A stretch of 64,000 nt of DNA from Prauserella marina. GTDB taxonomy: Bacteria > Actinomycetota > Actinomycetes > Mycobacteriales > Pseudonocardiaceae. The stretch is from the NCBI RefSeq assembly GCF_002240355.1, contig NZ_CP016353.1, positions 1,352,501-1,416,500 of the forward strand, in the 5' to 3' direction. Within the stretch, counting starts at the first letter, position 1. Every line of letters starts with the position of its first letter. This document shows positions 57,804-64,000 of this stretch, one piece after another. The position numbers and the translations under genes were made by a program. The notes beneath the pieces were generated by a model, which was not told where the DNA came from, searched no databases, and was given only the letters and a program-made list of their open reading frames with translations.

Positions 57804-57860
57804 AAAGCGATACTATATTCTCGGAGTTTGGGAAGTCCAGATTGTGGGAGCCGACTTCCG
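57799..57860. promoter_or_regulatory. Shared ndgR-leuC promoter and operator region
   Basis: The word TATATT (57814-57819) and, on the other strand, TATAGT (57818 to 57813) can serve as back-to-back -10 elements. Two inverted repeats are nested here: TCCCACA (57799-57805) with TGTGGGA (about 57843-57849), and GGAAGTC (57831-57837) with GACTTCC (57853-57859). The second lies just downstream of the expected leuC start, where a bound repressor would block elongation. Confidence 0.65.
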
Positions 57861-57895
57861 CAACTCCCTGTTTCAACGCTCATGGAGGAGCCCTG

Positions 57896-59314
57896 ATGGC
57901 CGAAGAACGGGGCCGCACACTCGCCGAAAAAGTGTGGGACGCGCACGTTGTGCGCCGAGGTGAAGGCGCAGAACCGGATCTGCTCTACATCGACCTGCAC
58001 CTCGTGCACGAAGTCACCAGCCCGCAAGCGTTCGACGGGCTGAGGCTCGCCGGAAGGCCGGTGCGCAGGCCGGATCTCACCATCGCCACCGAGGACCACA
58101 ACGTCCCTACGGTCGACATCGAGCTTCCCATCGCCGATCCCGTCTCGCGGACGCAGGTGGACACGCTTCGCCGGAACTGCAAGGAGTTCGGAGTCCGGCT
58201 CCACCCCATGGGCGACATCGAACAGGGCATCGTGCACGTCATCGGCCCGCAGCTCGGCCTGACCCAGCCGGGAACCACCGTGGTGTGCGGCGACAGCCAC
58301 ACCTCCACCCACGGCGCTTTCGGCGCGATGGCCTTCGGTATCGGCACCTCGGAAGTCGAGCACGTCCTCGCGACCCAGACGCTTCCGCTGCGTCCCTTCA
58401 AGACCATGGCCGTCAACGTCGAGGGGACGCTGCGTCCCGGAGTGACGGCCAAGGACGTCATCCTCGCCGTCATCGCCAGGATCGGCACCGGCGGAGGACA
58501 GGGCTACGTACTCGAATACCGGGGCAGTGCGATCAGCGCGCTGTCGATGGAATCGCGGATGACCATCTGCAACATGTCCATCGAGGCAGGCGCGCGCGCG
58601 GGCATGATCGCCCCCGACGAGACGACGTTCGCCTTCCTCAAGGACCGTCCGCACGCTCCGCGCGGCGCGGACTGGGAGGCGGCACTCGCTGAATGGCGCG
58701 AGCTGCGCACGGACGACGGCGCCGTTTTCGACGCTGAGGTCACGATCGACGCCGATGAGCTGACTCCGTATGTGACCTGGGGTACCAACCCTGGTCAGGG
58801 ACTTCCGCTCGGCTCGTCCGTTCCCGACCCCGAGCGCATCGCCGACGAGAACGAGCGGACGGCCGCAGAGAAGGCCCTGTCCTATATGGATCTTGTTCCG
58901 GGCACTCCGCTGAGGGAGATACCGGTGGACACCGTGTTCCTCGGCTCGTGCACCAACGGCCGGATCGAGGACCTCAGGGTCGCGGCGGGCGTGCTGGAGG
59001 GCCGCAAGGTCGCCGAAGGCGTCCGGATGCTCGTCGTTCCCGGTTCGATGCGGGTGCGCAAGGCAGCCGAAGATGAGGGACTCGACACGATTTTCACCGC
59101 GGCGGGCGCCGAGTGGCGGCAAGCGGGGTGCTCGATGTGTCTCGGGATGAACCCGGATCAGCTCAAGCCGGGGGAACGCAGCGCCTCGACCTCCAACCGT
59201 AACTTCGAGGGAAGGCAGGGCAAGGGCGCGCGGACGCATCTCGTGTCGCCGCTCGTCGCCGCGGCGACCGCCGTGCGGGGAACCCTGTCGTCGCCCGAAG
59301 ACCTCGGCCAGTAA
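57896..59314 (+). CDS. leuC: 3-isopropylmalate dehydratase large subunit
   Basis: 472 residues of the aconitase superfamily. It isomerises 2- to 3-isopropylmalate together with LeuD. The first cluster cysteine lies in [13 protein letters not shown] near residue 347, and two more lie in GCSMCLGMN near 410. [21 protein letters not shown] near residue 135 is the family signature. ATG 57896 has GGAGGAG upstream; residues before it do not match LeuC. leuD follows after about 100 bp. Confidence 0.98.
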   Translation: MAEERGRTLAEKVWDAHVVRRGEGAEPDLLYIDLHLVHEVTSPQAFDGLRLAGRPVRRPDLTIATEDHNVPTVDIELPIADPVSRTQVDTLRRNCKEFGVRLHPMGDIEQGIVHVIGPQLGLTQPGTTVVCGDSHTSTHGAFGAMAFGIGTSEVEHVLATQTLPLRPFKTMAVNVEGTLRPGVTAKDVILAVIARIGTGGGQGYVLEYRGSAISALSMESRMTICNMSIEAGARAGMIAPDETTFAFLKDRPHAPRGADWEAALAEWRELRTDDGAVFDAEVTIDADELTPYVTWGTNPGQGLPLGSSVPDPERIADENERTAAEKALSYMDLVPGTPLREIPVDTVFLGSCTNGRIEDLRVAAGVLEGRKVAEGVRMLVVPGSMRVRKAAEDEGLDTIFTAAGAEWRQAGCSMCLGMNPDQLKPGERSASTSNRNFEGRQGKGARTHLVSPLVAAATAVRGTLSSPEDLGQ

Positions 59315-59411
59315 GGCGACTGTCCACCTCTCGACAGTACAAACCCAGGTCAAGCCGCCGCGGACCGATCACATCGCGCGCCTGACCAACCCGAAGCAGG
59401 AGCGATCCGAC

Positions 59412-60014
59412 ATGGAACCCTTCACCAAGCACACCGGCATCGGAGTGCCGCTGCGCAGGTCCAACGTGGACACTGACCAGATCATCCCGGCCGTCTACCT
59501 CAAGCGCGTGAGCCGCACCGGGTTCGAGGACGGGCTGTTCGCCGCATGGCGCGGTGACGAGCACTTCGTGCTCAACCAGGAGCCGTTCAAGGCGGGCAGT
59601 GTGCTCGTCGCGGGACCCGACTTCGGAACGGGATCCTCGCGTGAGCATGCCGTGTGGGCGCTCATGAACTACGGCTTCCGGGTCGTCATCTCGTCCCGGT
59701 TCGCCGACATCTTCCGCGGCAACTCCGGCAAACAGGGTCTGCTGGCCGCCCAGTGCGAGCAGGCGGACGTCGAGTTGCTGTGGAAGCTGCTCGAAACCGA
59801 GCCAGGCACGGAGGTCACGGTGGACCTCGCCGAGAAGACTGTACGAGCCAAGGACTTCGTGGCGAGCTTCTCGATCGACGACTACACCCGCTGGCGGTTG
59901 CTCGAAGGACTCGACGACATCGCCCTGACACTCCGACACGCCGACGAGATCGCCTCGTTCGAGTCGCGACGGCCTTCCTGGAAGCCGCTCACCATCCCTT
60001 CAGCGTCGTCCTGA
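59412..60014 (+). CDS. leuD: 3-isopropylmalate dehydratase small subunit
   Basis: 200 residues, the swivel domain partner of LeuC. Signatures are [21 protein letters not shown], ending the first strand near residue 30, and [22 protein letters not shown] near 75-95. The [18 protein letters not shown] stretch follows near 105. A hairpin terminator comes six bases after the stop, closing the leuCD operon. Confidence 0.97.
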   Translation: MEPFTKHTGIGVPLRRSNVDTDQIIPAVYLKRVSRTGFEDGLFAAWRGDEHFVLNQEPFKAGSVLVAGPDFGTGSSREHAVWALMNYGFRVVISSRFADIFRGNSGKQGLLAAQCEQADVELLWKLLETEPGTEVTVDLAEKTVRAKDFVASFSIDDYTRWRLLEGLDDIALTLRHADEIASFESRRPSWKPLTIPSASS

Positions 60015-60019
60015 GCCGC

Positions 60020-60045
60020 GGATTCCCTGCTCAGAAAGGGAATCC
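60020..60045 (+). terminator. Terminator of leuCD
   Basis: GGATTCCCT (60020-60028) and AGGGAATCC (60037-60045) form a 9-bp perfect stem with an 8-base loop, six bases after the leuD stop. Confidence 0.75.
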
Positions 60046-60140
60046 CGGCTCGGAGGCCGGTCTGGGAAACCTCGCCGAACGGCATCGGAAGGGCCCCCAA
60101 ACGGGGTCATCGGGGACACAACAGCGCACCCGATAAGGAA

Positions 60141-60186
60141 AAATTCCGCGTGCCGTTTGGAATTTGTGCTGCGTTGGTAATACCGT
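60141..60186 (+). promoter_or_regulatory. Predicted hupB promoter with inverted repeat
   Basis: TTTGGA (60156-60161) with TAATAC (60178-60183), or TTGGAA with TACCGT (60181-60186), form plausible -35/-10 pairs. AAATTCC (60141-60147) and GGAATTT (60159-60165) are an inverted repeat over the -35 region and may be an operator. Confidence 0.5.
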
Positions 60187-60242
60187 GTGCGCATGTCGGC
60201 CGGTGTGGCCGGGTAACAAGTAGTTCTTCTTGGAGGACTGGA

Positions 60243-60917
60243 ATGGCCAACAAGGCCCAACTGATCGAGGCGCTCTCCGAGCGCCTGGGCGACAAGAAGG
60301 TCGCGTCGCAGGCTGTCGACAACCTTGTCGACATCATCATCCGGACGGTGAACAAGGGCGAGAAGGTGAACATCACCGGCTTCGGTGTGTTCGAGAAGCG
60401 CGCTCGCGCTGCCCGTACCGCGAGGAACCCGCGGACCGGCGAAACCGTGCGCGTCAAGAAGACCAACGTCCCGGCCTTCCGTGCCGGCACGACCTTCAAG
60501 GACGTCGTCAGCGGTGCGAAGAAGCTGCCGAAGGCCACCACGGCCAAGCGGGCGACCGCGAGCAGCAGCGCCAGGAGCACCGGCACGACGACGAGGGCGG
60601 CCGCCAGCCGTCCGACCGCGACGCGCAGCACGACCACCCGTACCCGCGCGACGACGGCTCGCAGCACGAGCCGTACCGCCACCAAGGCGGCTCCGAAGAC
60701 GGCGTCGAGGACCGCGGCCAAGACCACAGCCAAGACCGCCACCAAGGCGGCACCGAAGTCGACTGCGAAGGCGACGACCGCGAAGGCGTCGACCGCGAAG
60801 AAGACGACGGCGAAGGCAACCAAGGCGACGACGAAGGCGGCTCCGAAGGCCGCGGCGAAGAAGACCACCACCGCCGCTGCCAAGAAGACCACCACCGCTG
60901 CCAGGAAGAAGAAGTAG
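60243..60917 (+). CDS. hupB: HU family nucleoid protein with Lys/Ala-rich tail (HupB-like)
   Basis: 224 residues. The first 90 are a standard HU fold: [19 protein letters not shown], then [21 protein letters not shown] on the DNA-binding arm, and [10 protein letters not shown]. The rest is a low-complexity basic tail of AKTTAK/TKAAPK-type repeats rich in Lys, Ala, Thr and Arg, like mycobacterial HupB and Streptomyces HupS. It compacts DNA and the tail likely binds DNA loosely. GGAGG lies about nine bases upstream of the ATG. Confidence 0.97.
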   Translation: MANKAQLIEALSERLGDKKVASQAVDNLVDIIIRTVNKGEKVNITGFGVFEKRARAARTARNPRTGETVRVKKTNVPAFRAGTTFKDVVSGAKKLPKATTAKRATASSSARSTGTTTRAAASRPTATRSTTTRTRATTARSTSRTATKAAPKTASRTAAKTTAKTATKAAPKSTAKATTAKASTAKKTTAKATKATTKAAPKAAAKKTTTAAAKKTTTAARKKK

Positions 60918-60941
60918 GCGACCTACTGGTCAGCTACCTCT

Positions 60942-60978
60942 CGGCAGGGCCCCGCGTATCCCACGTGGGGCCCTGCCG
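60942..60978. terminator. Terminator after hupB
   Basis: CGGCAGGGCCCC (60942-60953) pairs with GGGGCCCTGCCG (60967-60978). Four more inner pairs with one G-T are possible, giving about 16 bp around a 5-base loop. It lies 25 bp after the hupB stop, between convergent genes. Confidence 0.85.
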
Positions 60979-61095
60979 CATGTCTGGGGGTTGTCGGGTT
61001 CGCGCGGCGTGGCCAAAGGATTGGCCATGTCGCACGGGCACTCGGCGCGACGGCGGGGCGGGGAAAAGTCAGGCCGGCAAGGGGAGAGCGCGCCG

Positions 61096-62052
61096 TCAGC
61101 GCACCGAAGGCGAGGGAGCGGGCAACGGGCTGGGCAGGTAGCTCGCCGCCACGAGGCTCGGGGTGTCCCCATCCGCCGCGAAGGACAGCAGCCACAACGA
61201 GCCCTTCTTGCTCGCGAGGGAACCGGTTCCGCCCGTGGGAAGCGCGACACCGCCGACACCACCGCGTTCGGCCAGCGTCCGTACCAGGGCGGGGATGACC
61301 CCGCCCTGGCTGCACACGACCGGAGTTCCTCCCTCAGCGGCGATCCGCAGCAACCTGGCCACCGTGGCCGAGGGGGCGGACGAGAAGCTCTCCTCGGCGA
61401 AGACAGGCTCGGTTGTGACTGTCCTGTCGAGATCGTCGGCGACGCCGAGCACCGTCTGAACACAACGCAGCTTCGGCGCCGCGAACACCCGGTCCGGGCC
61501 GAACGTGCCGAGCAGCACTCGAAGTGCCGCCGCCTGACGCCTTCCCGCCTCGGAAAGGGGCCTCAGATCGTCCGCACCGGCCCACGACTCCCGCTTGCCG
61601 GCCTTGGCATGCCGGACAAGCAATACGGTCGTCAGATCGGCAGGCAGGGCCATGAACTGCCGCAATACCGCCCTGTCCCCGTCGTAGCCGACCATCGGGA
61701 CGGCCAGTTCGGGTGAGCACCAGCGGAGTTCGTCGACTTCCTCGTTGGCGGCGAATAGCCCTCCGAGAGCCCGCGCCGAGAAGTAGTCGACCGTTTTCGC
61801 CGCCTCGCCGACGGAGTATTCGACCCGGGTGAGGAATCGGCCGAGAACGGCATCGAAGCCGGTTTCCTCGGCCAGTTCCCTAACGGCCGCGACCGGAGCG
61901 GTCTCGCCCTGATCGAGCTTTCCTTTGGGAAGTGACCAGTCGTCATATCGATTGCGATGAACAACGGCCACTTCGAGCTTTTCCGTGGCGGGGTTCCTTC
62001 GCCACAACACCGCACCCGCCGCGCGGATGACCGGCCTTTCCGTGCCGCTCAC
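61096..62052 (-). CDS. mutT1: Two-domain NUDIX hydrolase / histidine phosphatase, MutT1-like
   Basis: 318 residues. The N-terminal NUDIX domain has the full box GKLDQGETAPVAAVRELAEETGF near residues 44-66. The C-terminal half is a SixA/phosphoglycerate-mutase-like domain starting LLVRHAKAGKRESW near residue 143. The layout equals mycobacterial MutT1, which hydrolyses 8-oxo-dGTP and -GDP and diadenosine polyphosphates. Where phosphatases usually have a second catalytic His, this protein reads VVCSQGGVIP. It is close behind ppk on the same strand, four bases apart, as in mycobacteria. Confidence 0.93.
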   Translation of the reverse strand: MSGTERPVIRAAGAVLWRRNPATEKLEVAVVHRNRYDDWSLPKGKLDQGETAPVAAVRELAEETGFDAVLGRFLTRVEYSVGEAAKTVDYFSARALGGLFAANEEVDELRWCSPELAVPMVGYDGDRAVLRQFMALPADLTTVLLVRHAKAGKRESWAGADDLRPLSEAGRRQAAALRVLLGTFGPDRVFAAPKLRCVQTVLGVADDLDRTVTTEPVFAEESFSSAPSATVARLLRIAAEGGTPVVCSQGGVIPALVRTLAERGGVGGVALPTGGTGSLASKKGSLWLLSFAADGDTPSLVAASYLPSPLPAPSPSVR

Positions 62053-62056
62053 GCGT

Positions 62057-64000
62057 TCACCCCGTCGCGCCGTGTTTGCGGAGCAGTTCGATCTGGTGGT
62101 CCCGGACCTGTGTGGTTTCGGCGGGGAAGGGGATCCATTCGCCTGTGGCGCTCAACACCCAGCACCGGGTCAGCGGATCGAGCGCCGAGTCGAACACCTC
62201 ACCGAGTTGTGCGGCCAGCTTGGGATCCTTGACCTGGACCATTGCTTCGATGCGGCGATCGAGGTTGCGGTGCATCATGTCCGCGCTGCCGATCCAGTAG
62301 GCGTCGGCTCCCCGGAAGTGGAAGATCCGCGAGTGTTCCAGGAAGCGGCCGAGTATCGAGCGCACGGAGATGTTGTCGCTCAGCCCCGGCACACCCGGTT
62401 TGAGCGCGCAGATGCCGCGCACGACGATGTCGACCTCGACGCCGGCCGCCGATGCCCGGTACAGCCCGTCGATGACCTGTTCGTCCACCAGTGAGTTGCA
62501 TTTGATGCGCACACCGGCCGGTTTGCCTGCCTTGGCCAGTTCGATCTCGTCGGCGACGTAGGAAAGGATGCCGCGCCGGATGCCGTGCGGTGACGTGAGG
62601 ATGTTGCGGTAGGTCGCCTGCCGCGAGTACCCGGTGAGCACGTTGAAAAGGTCGGTGAGGTCGGCTCCGATCGCCGGATCCGCCGTCAGCAGGCCGAGAT
62701 CTTCGTACAGCCGCGCCGTCTTGGGGTTGTAGTTGCCGGTTCCGATGTGGCAGTAGCGGCGGATGGTCCCGCCCTCCTGCCGGACGACGAGCGCGACCTT
62801 GCAATGGGTCTTGAGCCCGACGAGGCCGTACACGACGTGAACGCCGGCGCGTTCGAGCGTGCGCGCCCACGTGATGTTCGCCTGTTCGTCGAAGCGGGCC
62901 TTGATCTCCACGAGCGCCACGACCTGTTTGCCGGCCTCGGCCGCGTCGATGAGCGCGTCGACGATCGGGGAATCACCCGATGTGCGGTACAGCGTCTGCT
63001 TGATGGCGAGCACTTTGTCGTCGGCGGCCGCCTGCTCGATGAACCGTTGCACGCTCGTGGAGAACGAGTCGTAGGGATGGTGGACGAGCACGTCACCGTC
63101 GCGCAGGGTCGAGAAGACGCTCTTCGGTGTCTCTCTCTCACCGAACGCGGGATGTGTCGCGGGAACGAAAGGGCGGTCCTTCAGCTCCTTGCGATCGACG
63201 GACAGAAGCTGCATCAGACAGGTGAGATCGAGCAGACCGGGAACCTCGACGACATCCCTCGGATCGACTTCCAGTTCCCTGAGCAGCAGTTCGAGCATGT
63301 GCTCGCTCATGTCGTGCGCGACTTCGAGCCGCACCGGGGGACCGAACCTGCGTTGCGCGAGTTCTCGTTCCAGCGCCTGCAACAGATCCTCGTCGCGGTC
63401 TTCCTCGACCTCGAAGTCGGCGTTACGGGTGACCCGGAACACGTGGTACTCGGTGACTTCCATGCCACTGAACAATTCGCCGAGGTGCGCCGAGATGAGC
63501 TCTTCGAGCGGAAGGAAGGTCGCGGTCTGGCTGTCCCGCTGGCGTTCGATCCTGACCAGCCGGGGAACGTTGTTGGGCACCTTGACTCTCGCGAACCGCT
63601 CGGTGCCGCCCTCCGGATCGCGCACCGTCACGGCGAGGTTGAGCGAAAGACCGGAGATGTAGGGGAACGGGTGGGCGGGGTCGACGGCCAGTGGGGTGAG
63701 CACGGGGAAGATCTGCTCGGTGAAGTACTGCGAGAGCCTTGTGTGATCAGCGCCATCCAAATCGGACCAGCGCACGATCCTGATGTCCTTCTCGGCGAGC
63801 GAGGGCCGCACGTGCTCCTCGAAGGCGGCGGTGTGCCGTTCGACCAGGTCCTGGTTGCGTTTGGCGATGTAGGAAAGCTGTTCGCGCGGGGTCAGCCCGT
63901 CAGCGCTGCGCACGGAGAGCCCGGTCTCGTCCCTTCGCTTCAGTCCCGCGACCCTGACCATGTAGAACTCATCCAAATTGGACGCGAAGATGGCGAGGAA
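62057..64000 (-). CDS. ppk1: Polyphosphate kinase 1, C-terminal part (5' end outside window)
   Basis: About 647 residues are visible, and the frame is still open at the window edge with [19 protein letters not shown], a conserved region near residue 60-80 of PPK1. So only the first few dozen residues are missing. It makes polyphosphate from ATP. The expected phospho-histidine is in [34 protein letters not shown] and [15 protein letters not shown] are further signatures of the phospholipase-D-like catalytic domains. It is co-directional with mutT1. Confidence 0.96.
   Translation of the reverse strand, partial: FLAIFASNLDEFYMVRVAGLKRRDETGLSVRSADGLTPREQLSYIAKRNQDLVERHTAAFEEHVRPSLAEKDIRIVRWSDLDGADHTRLSQYFTEQIFPVLTPLAVDPAHPFPYISGLSLNLAVTVRDPEGGTERFARVKVPNNVPRLVRIERQRDSQTATFLPLEELISAHLGELFSGMEVTEYHVFRVTRNADFEVEEDRDEDLLQALERELAQRRFGPPVRLEVAHDMSEHMLELLLRELEVDPRDVVEVPGLLDLTCLMQLLSVDRKELKDRPFVPATHPAFGERETPKSVFSTLRDGDVLVHHPYDSFSTSVQRFIEQAAADDKVLAIKQTLYRTSGDSPIVDALIDAAEAGKQVVALVEIKARFDEQANITWARTLERAGVHVVYGLVGLKTHCKVALVVRQEGGTIRRYCHIGTGNYNPKTARLYEDLGLLTADPAIGADLTDLFNVLTGYSRQATYRNILTSPHGIRRGILSYVADEIELAKAGKPAGVRIKCNSLVDEQVIDGLYRASAAGVEVDIVVRGICALKPGVPGLSDNISVRSILGRFLEHSRIFHFRGADAYWIGSADMMHRNLDRRIEAMVQVKDPKLAAQLGEVFDSALDPLTRCWVLSATGEWIPFPAETTQVRDHQIELLRKHGATG

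Noticed and set aside
60385-61716. 443-codon plus-strand frame over hupB and mutT1
   Set aside because: An Arg/Pro-rich shadow of the hupB tail continuing antisense to mutT1.

Overview
The window looks like chromosomal core sequence from a very GC-rich actinomycete, most likely a member of the Pseudonocardiaceae (Amycolatopsis/Prauserella/Saccharomonospora-like). That placement is inferred from codon use, many GTG starts, frequent leaderless-looking genes, a HupB-type HU protein with a Lys/Ala tail, an NdgR-type IclR regulator beside leuCD, and gene order. From about 17 kb to the end the order parallels the mycobacterial block around Rv2984-Rv3025c: iscS, mnmA, a MetE-like gene, ligA, an ACT protein, gatCAB, cfp6-like, ilvBNC, serA, leuB, an FAH protein, gltX, tRNA-Gln, tRNA-Glu, iclR, leuCD, hupB, mutT1, ppk. 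No phage, IS element, CRISPR array or antibiotic cluster was seen.

Layout. 0-6 kb: the first codons of gltD and all of gltB on the minus strand, a long intergenic stretch and a small winged-helix-like protein. 5.8-12 kb: a tight five-gene minus-strand operon coding for an AHL/gamma-lactone lactonase-like metallohydrolase, a HOT-type iron alcohol dehydrogenase, an FmdB zinc ribbon protein, a YdiJ-like FAD/Fe-S 2-hydroxyacid dehydrogenase and a 2-keto-4-pentenoate hydratase-like protein. Together these suggest oxidation of gamma-butyrolactone/4-hydroxybutyrate with D-2-hydroxyglutarate recycling. 12-24.8 kb: a beta-propeller lipoprotein, an APH-like kinase next to mtnA, an MFS transporter, cysteine desulfurase-mnmA, an acyl-CoA synthetase, a TetR regulator, an alpha/beta hydrolase, an MBL hydrolase and a nitrilase. 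24.9-34.5 kb: MetE-like, ligA, GNAT, a possible voltage-sensor-like membrane protein, an ACT protein and gatCAB. 34.6-40.1 kb: a sorbosone-dehydrogenase-like lipoprotein, a D-2-hydroxyacid dehydrogenase, DoxX, ilvD and a Cfp6-like PH protein. 40.2-51.2 kb: ilvBNC behind an attenuator with a 15-residue leader peptide, a DUF397-like protein, serA, a secreted subtilase and leuB. 51.3-64 kb: an FAH protein, an FAD monooxygenase, gltX, a HAD phosphatase, two tRNAs, a gene-poor repeat-bearing stretch, ndgR divergent from leuCD, hupB, mutT1 and the 3' part of ppk.

Two themes run through the window. One is branched-chain amino acid synthesis (ilvD, ilvBNC, leuB, leuCD, ndgR, attenuator). The other is glutamate/glutamine supply and decoding (gltBD, GatCAB, gltX, tRNA-Gln, tRNA-Glu). 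The most unusual signals outside genes are a family of 21-bp tandem repeats found only between convergent units (three loci), an 18-bp long-range inverted repeat that could mask a ribosome binding site, the apparently leaderless ilvB leader peptide, and a paired-repeat operator between ndgR and leuC.
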